NCBI RefSeq assembly: GCF_016909575.1 | Contig: NZ_JAFBGA010000012.1 | Span: forward strand, 1-64,000 | Reading direction: 5' to 3' | Source: Streptomyces sp. HB132 | Lineage (GTDB): Bacteria > Actinomycetota > Actinomycetes > Streptomycetales > Streptomycetaceae | DNA: 64,000 nucleotides | In this document: positions 53,787 through 62,709 of the stretch, piece after piece | Numbering within the stretch: the first letter of the stretch is position 1 | Layout of the letters: each line of letters opens with the position of its first letter | Position numbers and translations under genes: made by a program | Notes under the pieces: model-generated | Databases searched by the model: none | Seen by the model: the letters and a program-made list of their open reading frames with translations, nothing else | What the model was told of the DNA's origin: nothing

Positions 53787-54347
53787 ATGTTCCCCTCGGT
53801 GCCCGATACACGTCCCGCGCCACCCGCACCGTGCGGGGTCCCGGCCTTCGGGCCCCTGCGGGTGCGAGGTGGCGGCGGGCGGCGACTCCGGCGGGCGCTG
53901 CGTGGCCGGCGGCGGGCGCTGGCCGCGGGGTTCGCGCTGGCTTCCGCCGTGCTCGCCGCGTCCGGGCTGGGCGCTGCGAGAGGGGCGGCAACACTCCCCG
54001 GAGACGCGCCACCGGGCAACGAACGGCCGGCCGGGCAGCTGGTGTCCGCTCCGGTGCGGATCGCCGACGCGGCGACGGTCGGGCTCCTGCGGCCGGGTGA
54101 TCGAGTCGATGTGATCGCCGCGATCGACGGAGACAACGAGGCCAGGGTGGTGGCACGCGATGTCCGTGTCGCGGAGGTCCCGCGCGGTTCGGTCGGCGGG
54201 GACACGGCGTTCCCGGAAGGAGGGGGCGTGGCGGGCCCGGAGGGCGGCGCCCTGGTGGTCCTGTCCGTGGAGAGGGACACCGCGGCGGACCTTGCGGGTG
54301 CCGGCGCCTCGGGGCGGCTCGCGGTGGCGGTGGCACATGCCGAATAG
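53787..54347 (+). CDS. SAF-domain membrane protein (RcpC/CpaB-like)
   Basis: A 186-residue protein. A basic N-terminus (RRLRRALRGRRRALA) and one helix (AAGFALASAVLAASGLGAA), then an extracellular SAF/beta-clip domain (LVSAPVRIADAATVGLLRPGDRVDVIAAIDGD, ALVVLSVERDTAADLAGA). RcpC/CpaB proteins assemble Flp pili; here no tad genes are near, so another role is likely. The ATG is behind AGGTGG. It is followed 119 bp later by mscL. Confidence 0.8.
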   Translation: MFPSVPDTRPAPPAPCGVPAFGPLRVRGGGGRRLRRALRGRRRALAAGFALASAVLAASGLGAARGAATLPGDAPPGNERPAGQLVSAPVRIADAATVGLLRPGDRVDVIAAIDGDNEARVVARDVRVAEVPRGSVGGDTAFPEGGGVAGPEGGALVVLSVERDTAADLAGAGASGRLAVAVAHAE

Positions 54348-54466
54348 AACGGATTCGGCGTCGACTAGCTCGTCCGGATTACACGATTGGACAGCGTGCT
54401 CCTCTGCGGCCTTATGTGGCTGGGCAGTTCACTCCCCCCACGGCATGTACAGAGGAAGGCTCACCT

Positions 54467-54928
54467 GTGAGCGAGAAGAAAGTCAGACTGCTGGACGGAT
54501 TCAAAACCTTCCTGACGCGAGGCAACGTGATCGACCTCGCGGTCGCCGTCGTCATCGGCGCGGCGTTCACGAACGTGGTGAACGCGGTGGTGAAGGGAAT
54601 CATCAATCCGGTGGTCGGCGCCTTCGGCACCCAGGATCTGGAGAAGTACACCTCCTGCCTCCGGGGCCCCTGCACCGTGGACCCGGACACCGGCACGGTG
54701 GACGGAATCGAGATCCTGTGGGGATCGGTGCTCAGTGCCGCCCTCAGTTTCCTGATCACCGCCGCCGTCGTCTACTTCCTGATGGTGCTGCCGATGGCGA
54801 AGTATCTCGCCAGGCGGGCGGCTGCCCAGGCTGCGAAGGAGGGCGTGCGGGAGACGCTGGAAGTGAGCGAGCTGGAGGTACTGAAGGAGATCCGGGACGC
54901 GCTGGTCGCCCAGCAGGGCCGGGCGTAG
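54467..54928 (+). CDS. mscL: Large-conductance mechanosensitive channel
   Basis: A 153-residue MscL: KTFLTRGNVIDLAVAVVIGAAFTNVVNAVVKGIINP (first helix, pore side), periplasmic loop, second helix (VLSAALSFLITAAVVYFLMVLP) and basic C-terminal helix. It opens on membrane tension to release solutes in osmotic downshock. GTG start behind AGAGGAAGG. Confidence 0.95.
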   Translation: MSEKKVRLLDGFKTFLTRGNVIDLAVAVVIGAAFTNVVNAVVKGIINPVVGAFGTQDLEKYTSCLRGPCTVDPDTGTVDGIEILWGSVLSAALSFLITAAVVYFLMVLPMAKYLARRAAAQAAKEGVRETLEVSELEVLKEIRDALVAQQGRA

Positions 54929-54957
54929 TCAGCCGGAAGCGTCGCCGGCCGCCGGTG

Positions 54958-55182
54958 TCAGACGTGGTGAGGCGGCTTCTCGTCGAGGAAACGTGCGAGG
55001 TCGGCCGCGCCGCCGCCCGCAGGAGCCCGCTCACCCCACCCCTGGTCCGTGTCGTCCGAGGACTGCCGGTCCAGCGGATCGTCGAAGACCAGAGCCGATG
55101 GCTCGGGCCTGGGTTCCTGCGTCGGCCGCTGCTGCGGCTGCGGTTTCGACTCTCGCGGTCCGGGGGCGGGGGCGGTACTCAT
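54958..55182 (-). CDS. Small acidic/Pro-rich protein, unknown function
   Basis: A 74-residue protein, Pro/Gln/Glu-rich with the C-terminal motif AADLARFLDEKPPHHV. GAGGT precedes the ATG. No known family was recognised; the conserved-looking end suggests a short interaction peptide. It lies just downstream of the Rieske operon on the same strand (21 bp from the next gene). Confidence 0.65.
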   Translation of the reverse strand: MSTAPAPGPRESKPQPQQRPTQEPRPEPSALVFDDPLDRQSSDDTDQGWGERAPAGGGAADLARFLDEKPPHHV

Positions 55183-55203
55183 ACCTCAAGGGTACGGCGG
55201 GGC

Positions 55204-55608
55204 TCAGCGGTCCTTCGGGTCGAGCATCCACAACCCGAGCACGACGAGGAAGGACAGGCAGAGAAAGCCGGCCCCCCACCAGGCCGTGCCCGTGTCGCCC
55301 TCCATCCACACATTGACGACCTCCGTCAGCGCCCAGAGCTGGCCGACGACGACGCTCAGTGCCAGCACCAGTCGGGCCGTCAGCTTCGCGGAGCGCTCCG
55401 GTTCCTGCTCCGAGCCCGCCCCGGGCCCCGGGCCGGTGTGGCGCACCCGTGGGTCCGCGTAGCCGCTGGTGGGCCTGATCTGGGGATAGCGGTCGTGGAC
55501 GGGACGGTTCAGCGCGGCTCGGGCGCTGCCCGGGTGGTATTCGGGATACGCCGATCCGGCGGGGTCGGAGGGCCTCGGTGGCTCGACCGGGTCCAGGGGC
55601 TCGGTCAT
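55204..55608 (-). CDS. Small membrane protein of the molybdoenzyme operon
   Basis: A 134-residue protein with a Pro-rich cytoplasmic N-terminus (about 1-70) and two C-terminal helices (LTARLVLALSVVVGQLWALTEVV, AWWGAGFLCLSFLVVLGLWML). The ATG overlaps the Rieske stop (ATGA), so it belongs to that operon. No cofactor ligands are evident; it may be an assembly or anchor subunit. Confidence 0.75.
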   Translation of the reverse strand: MTEPLDPVEPPRPSDPAGSAYPEYHPGSARAALNRPVHDRYPQIRPTSGYADPRVRHTGPGPGAGSEQEPERSAKLTARLVLALSVVVGQLWALTEVVNVWMEGDTGTAWWGAGFLCLSFLVVLGLWMLDPKDR

Positions 55609-56297
55609 GACCGCCTCCCCGTCGCGTCACCGGACGGAGCGGACGCGGGTGGCGCCTCCGCGCCGCCTCCGGTGCCGGGGCAGCCGATCCGTTCCGCGAG
55701 GTCCGGGCGGTCGCCGCCGAGCTGTCGGCACAGCCCCTCCTCGATGCTCTCGCCGGAGCGGGTGGTGCCCACGGCCCAGATGCTGCCGTCGTCGAGCTCG
55801 GTCAGGGCCACCTTGGGCAGTCCGCGGGGCGGTGGACCGGCCGTGACCTCGCCGGTGCGGGCGTCGAAGACTCCCTCGTGGCAGGGGCAGTGGAGCTCGC
55901 CCTCCGTACCCCGGTCCTTGCGCCAGAGCACTGCGCACGCCAGGTGGGTGCACACGGCGGAGTAGCCGACGAGGGTGCCGTCGTCCATACGTACGGCGAC
56001 CGCCCGGTCCTCGTCCCCGGGGTAGCGGAAGGCGAGGGATTCGCCGGGCAGCAGTCGCGAGGCGATCTGCTTCGGGGCGGGCGCCTTCCCGTCGTCCGTG
56101 TCACCGTGCCGGTGGAGGATTCCGCCCGCCACGGCCAGACCTCCCACGGCGAGGCCGCCGGAGACCGTGGCGACGATCCGGAGGTAGTCGCGCCGGGTGG
56201 TCAGCGAGTCCGCGGCGATCCTGTCGTGCAGCGCCTCGCGGGAGTCGCTCCCGGGACCGTGGTCGGGGCCCGGCGGCTGCTGTTCGGTGACGCTCAT
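55605..56297 (-). CDS. Rieske [2Fe-2S] protein with twin-arginine signal anchor
   Basis: A 230-residue protein. TTRRDYLRIVATVSGGLAVG (about residues 33-52) is a Tat-type signal or anchor. The cluster ligands are Cys116/His118 (CTHLAC) and Cys137/His140 (CPCHEG); Cys121 and Cys139 can form the disulphide of high-potential Rieske proteins. It should sit outside the membrane and pass electrons between quinol or cytochrome and the complex. ATG overlaps the ferredoxin-gene stop and its own stop the next start. Confidence 0.9.
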   Translation of the reverse strand: MSVTEQQPPGPDHGPGSDSREALHDRIAADSLTTRRDYLRIVATVSGGLAVGGLAVAGGILHRHGDTDDGKAPAPKQIASRLLPGESLAFRYPGDEDRAVAVRMDDGTLVGYSAVCTHLACAVLWRKDRGTEGELHCPCHEGVFDARTGEVTAGPPPRGLPKVALTELDDGSIWAVGTTRSGESIEEGLCRQLGGDRPDLAERIGCPGTGGGAEAPPASAPSGDATGRRS

Positions 56298-56896
56298 CGG
56301 CTGACGTCCTTGCCATTGATCTCGACGACGGGAAGTCCGCCGGGTACCGGCCACTGGACCCGCTCGGCGGGCACGACCATGGCCACGCCGGTGCGGACCT
56401 CGCTCTCGCCGAAGACGAAGGTGTCGGCGACCTGCACACCGGGACGTTCCGCCTGGAGTTCCTCGGCGGTGCCGTAGAAGAGGGCGCCGGTCGGGCAGAC
56501 GGTGGCGCACATGGGGGCGAGCCCGTAAGCGGTGCGGTCGTAGCAGAGGTTGCACTTCATCTGCAGCTTCGCCTGGAGGTCGATCTTCGGAACACCGAAG
56601 GGGCAGGCGTTCACACAGTTGGCACAGCCGATGCAGCGGGTGGTGTCTGCCTGCTGCACGACGCCGTCGGCGGTGACCAGGATCGCGTCCGCCGGGCAGA
56701 CCTCGGCGCAGGGGGCCACCGGGTCCTCGCAGTGCATACAGACCGTGGGAAGGGACGCGACGGATGAACCCTCGTCGGTGTAGTCGAGGTGGATCATCGA
56801 CTTGCCGCGGTGCGAGTCGCATTCCCGGCAGGCGGAGACGCAGGCCTGACAGCCGATGCAGCGCCCCGGGTCGATGAACATCGTTCTGCCCATCAT
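56294..56896 (-). CDS. Four-cluster [4Fe-4S] ferredoxin subunit (FdhB/NarH-like)
   Basis: A 200-residue electron-transfer protein with four Cys sets: CIGCQACVSAC, CMHCEDPVAPC, CIGCANCVNAC and CNLCYDRTAYGLAPMC...C. This is the DMSO-reductase-family partner subunit. No signal sequence, so on the cytoplasmic face, next to the Mo subunit. It ends with a short C-terminal beta domain. Two adjacent ATGs are possible starts. Confidence 0.92.
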   Translation of the reverse strand: MMGRTMFIDPGRCIGCQACVSACRECDSHRGKSMIHLDYTDEGSSVASLPTVCMHCEDPVAPCAEVCPADAILVTADGVVQQADTTRCIGCANCVNACPFGVPKIDLQAKLQMKCNLCYDRTAYGLAPMCATVCPTGALFYGTAEELQAERPGVQVADTFVFGESEVRTGVAMVVPAERVQWPVPGGLPVVEINGKDVSR

Positions 56897-56903
56897 CCGG
56901 ACA

Positions 56904-59228
56904 TCAGCTCCTTTCCGAGGTGCCGCGGCCCTGCGGGGCCGTGGGCGGCAGCGGATCGGTACGGGAGACCTGGGTCTCGGGGTAGGCGACGTGGCCGGGG
57001 GCGACGGGCGGCGCGGGGACCTCGTCGATCGCTTCGGCGTGTTCGATGCGGCAGGCGCAGACCTTGTACTCAGGGATCTTGGAGCGTGGGTCCAGGGCGT
57101 CGATGGTCAGTGCGTTGGCCGCTGTGGGGACGGGCCAGTGGTAGGGGATGAACACCGTGTCCGGTCGGATCGCCTCGGTGACGAGGGCGGGGAAGACCTC
57201 GCTGCCGCGCCGGGTGACGACACGGACGGGTTCGCCGTTGCGGAACCCGTGCGAGGGGTGGACCTCGGCCCAGGGCCGGGGGGTCTGCTCCACGAGGGCG
57301 CCCAGCCGTCGGGTCTGGTTGCCGGAGAGGAAGTGCGCGACGGTGCGTCCGGTGGTGAGCGTCATGGGGTGCTCGTCGTCGTAGGGGTCCGCAGGCGGAT
57401 GCCACTCGACGACCTGCAGGTGGATCCTGCCGTCCGCGTGGTAGGTGGTGCCGTCCTCGAAGAGCCGGGGGGTGCCGGGGTGGTCGGTGGACGGGCAGGG
57501 CCAGGAGATCCCACCGGTCTCCTCGAGCCGTTCGTAGGTGATGCCGGAGTAGTCGATGACGGTGCCCGCGGAGGCCCTGCGCAGCTCGTCGAAGACGTCG
57601 CGGGAGCCGCCGTAGGTGAATCTTTCCCCCTCGCCGAGGCGCCGGGCGATCTCGCACATCACCCAGGTGTCGGTGCGCACACCGGCGGGCGGTTCCTGGG
57701 CCTTGTTGTGCTTGACGACCCTCGCCTCGGAGTTGGCCATCACGCCCTCGTCCTCGGCCCAGATGGTGACAGGGAAGACGACGTGCGCGTTGGCGGCTGT
57801 CTCGGAGAGGAAGAAGTCGAACTGGGCGTGGAACTCGGTGGTGTCGTATCCGTCCTTGACCACGGCGTAGTTGGGGAGGGAGACGAAGGGGTTGTTGCAG
57901 ATGCCGATCAGACCGCGGATCTCCCGGCGCTGCATCTGCCAGACCATTTCCATCATCGACGTGCCCGCGGCGGGGAGTTCGGACTCCTCGATGCCCCAGA
58001 TCTCGCAGATCTGCCGGCGGTGCTCCTCGTTCAGGATCGAGCGGCCGCCGGGGAGGAGGTCGGCCTTCTGGCCGTGCTCACGGCCGCCCTGGCCGTTGCC
58101 CTGGCCGGTGAGGGTGCCGTAGCCGGCGCCGGGCTTGCCGATGTGGCCGGTGGCGGTACAGAGGTTGATCACACTGAGGCAGTTCTCCACGCCCTGCGTG
58201 TGGTGTTCGATCCCCCGGGCGTGGAAGGCCATGGCCTTGGGCGCCCGGGCGAAGGCGCGTGCGACCTGCACGACCTGCTCCGCCGGGATCCCGCAGATCC
58301 CGGCGGCGCGGGACGGGGGGTAGTGGGCGACGTCGGCCTTGACCTCCTCCCACCCCGTGGCGTGGGCGGCGAGATAGGCCTCGTCGGTGAGTCCCTCCTC
58401 GATGACCACGTTCAGCACGGCGTTGAAGAAGGCGGAGTCGGTGCCCGACTTGAGCGCGACGTGGATGTCGGCGGTGCGCGCGACGGCCGTCTCACGTGGG
58501 TCGACCACGATCAGGGTGGCGCCGCGGTCCCGGGCGCCCCAGACGTACTGGGTCAGCACGGGGAAGCACTCTCCGACGTTGGCGCCGGCGAGAAGGAGGC
58601 AGTCGGTGAGCAGGATGTCGGAGAACGGGTTGCCGGCCCGGTCGATGTTGAAGGCGAGCTTGTTGGCACCGGCTGCGCTGACCATGCAGAGCCGGCCGTT
58701 GTAGTCGACATGCCGCGTCTTCAGCGCCACCCGGGCGAACTTGCCGACCAGATACGTCTTCTCGGAGAAGAGACTGGCCCCGCCGAGCACGCCGAAGGCG
58801 TCCCTCCCGTGGGCCTCCTGGATGCGCCTGATCTCGGAGACGGTGAAGTCGAGCGCGTCGTCCCAGGAGACCTCCCGCAACTCCTCGTCGCGGGAGCGCC
58901 GCATCAGGGGGGCCGTGAGCCGGTCCGGATGGTTGACCTGCTGGTAGGCGTTGATGCCCTTGGGGCAGAGCCGCATGCGGTTGATGTCGTGGTTGCGGGG
59001 TTCCACACCGAAGACCTTGCCGCCGCGGTCCACGCGCAGATACATCCCGCACTGGACACCGCAGAAGCAGCAGTGGGTTGGGACGAGCGTCTCGCCGTTC
59101 TGGTCGGCGTGCCACCGGTCGGCCGGGATCCCGCCCGCGTCACGGAAGCCGCGGGTGCCGGGCGGAGCGAGCGAGGGATCGAGGGGGACGACCGTACGGC
59201 CGTCGGCTGCGCGTGGGTCCGCGGTCAC
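56904..59228 (-). CDS. Molybdopterin (bis-MGD) oxidoreductase catalytic subunit
   Basis: A 774-residue DMSO-reductase-family protein. [4Fe-4S] site Cys53, Cys56, Cys60 and Cys88; the probable Mo ligand is Cys181 in NGRLCMVSAA, closest to assimilatory/NapA-type nitrate reductases rather than to formate dehydrogenase (Cys-His or Sec-His). Later TGHIGKPGAGYGTLTGQGNGQGGREHGQ binds MGD. No Tat signal, so cytoplasmic. GTG overlaps the upstream cytochrome stop. The substrate cannot be told: nitrate, formate or another oxyanion. Confidence 0.9.
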   Translation of the reverse strand: MTADPRAADGRTVVPLDPSLAPPGTRGFRDAGGIPADRWHADQNGETLVPTHCCFCGVQCGMYLRVDRGGKVFGVEPRNHDINRMRLCPKGINAYQQVNHPDRLTAPLMRRSRDEELREVSWDDALDFTVSEIRRIQEAHGRDAFGVLGGASLFSEKTYLVGKFARVALKTRHVDYNGRLCMVSAAGANKLAFNIDRAGNPFSDILLTDCLLLAGANVGECFPVLTQYVWGARDRGATLIVVDPRETAVARTADIHVALKSGTDSAFFNAVLNVVIEEGLTDEAYLAAHATGWEEVKADVAHYPPSRAAGICGIPAEQVVQVARAFARAPKAMAFHARGIEHHTQGVENCLSVINLCTATGHIGKPGAGYGTLTGQGNGQGGREHGQKADLLPGGRSILNEEHRRQICEIWGIEESELPAAGTSMMEMVWQMQRREIRGLIGICNNPFVSLPNYAVVKDGYDTTEFHAQFDFFLSETAANAHVVFPVTIWAEDEGVMANSEARVVKHNKAQEPPAGVRTDTWVMCEIARRLGEGERFTYGGSRDVFDELRRASAGTVIDYSGITYERLEETGGISWPCPSTDHPGTPRLFEDGTTYHADGRIHLQVVEWHPPADPYDDEHPMTLTTGRTVAHFLSGNQTRRLGALVEQTPRPWAEVHPSHGFRNGEPVRVVTRRGSEVFPALVTEAIRPDTVFIPYHWPVPTAANALTIDALDPRSKIPEYKVCACRIEHAEAIDEVPAPPVAPGHVAYPETQVSRTDPLPPTAPQGRGTSERS

Positions 59229-60400
59229 TTGAAGCCCTTCTTGACCTGGGTGAGATAGGCGCTGCCGCGCAGTACCCGCTTGCAGCGCGGGCAGTATTCG
59301 GCCCAGGCGTCGAAGCCGAGTCCGAGGTCCTGCATGGTGCCGCGGAGGTTCTCGACGTACGGCCCGGTGTCGATGGTCTCCCCGCAGCGGCGGCAGGCGA
59401 AGACCTGGTCGTCCTGGCGCCCGGTGTACTTGAACAGCTGCATGCCGACCGCTGCCGGACGCTGCACGATGTGGAAGAACTTCCCGAACGGGATGTAGAT
59501 GAGGGTGAAGACGACCGACACCATGTGGAGGATCGCCAGGAACTCGTAACCTCCGCCGTGCAGGAAGATCGAGGAGAAGGTGAGCAGCAGGCCGGTGACG
59601 GAGACGATGATCAGGGCGAGCAGCGGCACCATGTCGTAGGCGAACCGCTGCCCGGTGATGGCCCCGCGGTCCTTCATCCGGCGCCAGAGGAAGTACCCCG
59701 CGCCGGGGATGACCAGCACCGCGGCGATGTCCAGGCCGTGGAACATCAGCCAGCCGAAGAAGCTCAGCGAGTCGAAACCGATGATCTTGAGGCCCCAGAC
59801 GCGCATCTCGTAGCCGGGCCCCGAGCCGCTGCCGGAGGTGAAGGTGAACCAGCCCCAGGTCAGCGGGAAGGTGATCAGAGCGGCGAGGACACAGCCCCAG
59901 AAGATCAGCTGGTGGGCGGCCCAGCGCGCGTGGGAGCGGGCCCCGAGGAACTTCTGGAAGCCCAGGTAGGTCGCGATCATCTTCGGCATGGCGGTCGGCG
60001 CCCTGCGGAAGTTCTCCGCCGAGAACAGGCTCCGCCAGCCGTTCGTGAAGAGCCGCCGGGCGCCCGGGGCCGAGACCCAGACCGTGTAGCGGTGGGCGAC
60101 GCCGAAGGCGAGGAAGACGGTGGCGACGGCGTAGGGCAGCAGCGCCGAGTCGAAGTCGTGCAACAGGCGGCTGCCGAACACGATCGCCAGGATCAGCAGA
60201 CCCGACACGACGGCTCCGGCCAGCGTCGCGCGGCCGGAGACGGTACGGGGGAGGCGCTGCGCAGCCCTCGCTGCGAGGGAGGGCCCGGCGGCAGGGGTTC
60301 CCTGCCCGGATGGCGGGCCGTCCGTCCCACCGGACGTGCCGGTGTGGGCACCGGGCTCGGACGGCTCGGCTGCGGCGGGCGGTTCTGGTGGCTCGGTCAC
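59225..60400 (-). CDS. NarI/DsrM-type cytochrome b membrane anchor with C-terminal zinc ribbon
   Basis: A 391-residue membrane protein with six to eight helices. Heme-ligand candidates are His in AAHQLIFWG, WLMFHGLDIAA and LAILHMVSVVFTLIYIPFGKFFHIVQ, the H-x...-H pattern of quinone-linked cytochromes b. The C-terminal cytoplasmic part has CRRCGETID and CPRCKRV, a zinc ribbon likely docking the soluble subunits. The GTG start; first gene of the operon. Often misannotated as a transporter. Confidence 0.82.
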   Translation of the reverse strand: MTEPPEPPAAAEPSEPGAHTGTSGGTDGPPSGQGTPAAGPSLAARAAQRLPRTVSGRATLAGAVVSGLLILAIVFGSRLLHDFDSALLPYAVATVFLAFGVAHRYTVWVSAPGARRLFTNGWRSLFSAENFRRAPTAMPKMIATYLGFQKFLGARSHARWAAHQLIFWGCVLAALITFPLTWGWFTFTSGSGSGPGYEMRVWGLKIIGFDSLSFFGWLMFHGLDIAAVLVIPGAGYFLWRRMKDRGAITGQRFAYDMVPLLALIIVSVTGLLLTFSSIFLHGGGYEFLAILHMVSVVFTLIYIPFGKFFHIVQRPAAVGMQLFKYTGRQDDQVFACRRCGETIDTGPYVENLRGTMQDLGLGFDAWAEYCPRCKRVLRGSAYLTQVKKGFK

Positions 60401-60604
60401 CCGGCCACCGTAGGACCGTTACGGGCGGTTGGCCCCGTATGTGACTCGATGGTGTGATCGCGTCGCCCAGGTGGCCCGCGATCCCGGCGGGGCCGCCGCA
60501 CCGCTCCGGTGCGCGGCCACCGCCCGTACGGAAGCCCTCGGTTCCCGCGCCGACGCCTGTACGTTCGCCGGTACACGGCACCACCGCCCCCAGAGGAGCT
60601 CACC

Positions 60605-61711
60605 ATGACCGAGGAACAGCCCCGTCCGGGTCCGCTGGACGCACTGACGGACGTGGCCGGGATCCGTGTCGGGCACGCCCGGGTGCCGGGCGAGGGCGCG
60701 CTGAGCGGGACCACCGTCGTCCTCGCCCCCGAGGGCGGAGCCGTGGCCGCCGTCGACGTACGCGGGGGCGGGCCGGGCACCCGGGAGACGGACGCGCTCG
60801 ATCCGCGCAATCTGGTGCAGCGGATCGACGCGGTCGTCCTGACCGGTGGCAGCGCCTACGGGCTCGACGCGGCGGCCGGCGTGATGGCGTGGCTCGAGGA
60901 GCAGGGGCGCGGCGTCCGGGTCGGCCCGGACCCCTCGCACGTTGTGCCGGTGGTTCCGGCCGCCTGCCTCTTCGACCTGGGCCGGGGAGGCGCGTGGCGG
61001 GCCCGGCCCGACGCGTCGACCGGGCGTGCCGCCGTGGAGGACGCCGCCGCGTCCGGGCCGGGGACGCAGGTCCCCGAGGGCACGGTGGGAGCCGGTACGG
61101 GAGCGGTGGCCGGGCAGATCAAGGGCGGTGTCGGCACGGCCAGCGCGCGCCTGGCCTCCGGGACCACCGTCGCGGCACTGGCCGTCGTCAACGCGGCGGG
61201 TTCCGTCCTCGACCCCCGCACCGGGGTGCTGTACGGCGAGTACGGCATGGGCGAGCCACCCGTGCACCCCGCGCACGCGGTGCACGAAGCCGCACGCCGG
61301 CGGCTCGCCGACCTCCAGGGCGCACGGGACGACGGCGCCGAGGCCGGCGGCCGGAGAGGCGGGCAGGGCGGCGGCACGCAGGGCAGCGTCCTCAACACCA
61401 CGATCGCCGTCGTCGCCACCGATGCCGCCCTCACCCGCCCCCAGGCGCAGAAGCTCGCGGGCACGGCGCACGACGGGCTGGCGCGCGCCGTCCGCCCGGT
61501 GCACCTGCTCACCGACGGGGACACCGTGTTCGCCCTTTCCACCGGCCGGCGGACGATGCCCACGGAGCCCACGGCCGCGCTCAACGAGATCCTGGCCGCG
61601 GGGGCGGACGCTCTGACCCGCGCCGTCGTGAAGGCCGCCAGGGCGGCCCGGGGGGTCGACGGCCCCGGAGGCACGTTCCCCTCGTACAGCGAGCTCTACG
61701 GCGCGTCCTGA
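60605..61711 (+). CDS. P1/DmpA-NylC family self-cleaving Ntn hydrolase
   Basis: A 368-residue precursor. LTGGSAYGLDAAAGVM and VGAGTGAVAGQIKGGVGTAS are family signatures. The predicted self-cleavage is before Thr265 in SVLNTTIAVVATDAAL, the Asn-Thr context of NylC, rather than Gly-Ser of DmpA. It probably hydrolyses small peptides or amides in the cytoplasm. The ATG is behind AGAGGAG. It starts the opposite strand from the molybdoenzyme operon. Confidence 0.88.
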   Translation: MTEEQPRPGPLDALTDVAGIRVGHARVPGEGALSGTTVVLAPEGGAVAAVDVRGGGPGTRETDALDPRNLVQRIDAVVLTGGSAYGLDAAAGVMAWLEEQGRGVRVGPDPSHVVPVVPAACLFDLGRGGAWRARPDASTGRAAVEDAAASGPGTQVPEGTVGAGTGAVAGQIKGGVGTASARLASGTTVAALAVVNAAGSVLDPRTGVLYGEYGMGEPPVHPAHAVHEAARRRLADLQGARDDGAEAGGRRGGQGGGTQGSVLNTTIAVVATDAALTRPQAQKLAGTAHDGLARAVRPVHLLTDGDTVFALSTGRRTMPTEPTAALNEILAAGADALTRAVVKAARAARGVDGPGGTFPSYSELYGAS

Positions 61712-61866
61712 AGAGGCCGGGAGCCTCGCGGGTGACCGTTCCGGACAGACCGGGAACTTTCTGCGTGCGCGGTACGTTTTTTGCGAACCCCGGTCACGAT
61801 GTCAGACCCAGGGACTACGTTATGCACGCATCGGGTAACACGCGGCGACGGCCTGGAGACAGCACC

Positions 61867-62613
61867 TTGAGCGATCCGTACGAGACAACCGAGCAGCACC
61901 TCGAGCGACTCCTGCGATGCGCCCTCAACTCCTTCGACCTGTCCGATGCAACGGTCGACAGGCTCGGGACGGCGCTGGCGCACAGCAGTGCTCTGCACTC
62001 GTCCCACCACAGTTCGGTCCTGCACCGTGAGACCTACCGGCACACCTATCTGCTCTCCGACGGCACCGCACTCACCCTGTGGGAGCTGGTGCACGGCGGC
62101 GGCAGGGAGGTCCCGGCCCCTGCCCGCCACGAGCTGTACGACGACGAGGGCGACGCGCAGATCGCGGCCGCGCGCCTCGCCGGCAGCTTCCGGGACACCC
62201 CCGCGCTCGGTGACGACAGCCTGCGGGAGGACCTGGAGGCGCTCACCCTGCTCATGAGCGTCCCCCCGGCACCCGTGCCCCGCACGTACGCCCCGGACAA
62301 CTCGGCGGACCACGCGCGCCGCGTCCTGCGCCGCGCGGAGAACGGCGACCGTCCGGGCGCCCGGACGGCCGGTCTCCTCCGGTCGGCCTTCGCCCACCAC
62401 ATCACCCAGGTCTTCGGCCGCCAGTACCGCGTCGACGGGCGTGACGCAGGATTCACGCTCTACGAGCACGCCTTCCTCCTCCTGGACGGCAGCGAGACCA
62501 GCCTGTGGGAGGTCGAGCACACGGCCACGCCCGACGGCCGTCACATGTGCGAGGTCTACGACGACGAGCAGGCCGCGCGCCTGGCCATGGAGGACCGCAC
62601 CCGGATCTGCTGA
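61867..62613 (+). CDS. DUF6227-type conserved Streptomyces protein
   Basis: A 248-residue protein found in Streptomyces, function unknown. Two repeat halves end in similar blocks: TYLLSDGTALTLWELVHGG...HELYDDEGDAQIAAARL and AFLLLDGSETSLWEVEHTA...CEVYDDEQAARLAMED. Likely a duplication of one alpha/beta domain. The start is TTG (LSDPYETTEQHLERLL), 8 nt after GGAGA; an ATG 15 codons earlier is weaker. A terminator follows. Confidence 0.82.
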   Translation: MSDPYETTEQHLERLLRCALNSFDLSDATVDRLGTALAHSSALHSSHHSSVLHRETYRHTYLLSDGTALTLWELVHGGGREVPAPARHELYDDEGDAQIAAARLAGSFRDTPALGDDSLREDLEALTLLMSVPPAPVPRTYAPDNSADHARRVLRRAENGDRPGARTAGLLRSAFAHHITQVFGRQYRVDGRDAGFTLYEHAFLLLDGSETSLWEVEHTATPDGRHMCEVYDDEQAARLAMEDRTRIC

Positions 62614-62643
62614 CCGGCCCTGCCGCAGGCGGATCACCGGGAC

Positions 62644-62672
62644 GGCACGGCCCCGGGTTCCGGAGCCGTGCC
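62644..62672. terminator. Hairpin between convergent genes
   Basis: Stem ggcacggc/gccgtgcc, extended by four more pairs after one mismatch. It lies 31 bp after the DUF6227 stop and 38 bp before the exporter stop on the other strand. Confidence 0.7.
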
Positions 62673-62709
62673 TTGCGACCCCGCCGGGTCGTGTCCTCGC
62701 GTCAGCGGG

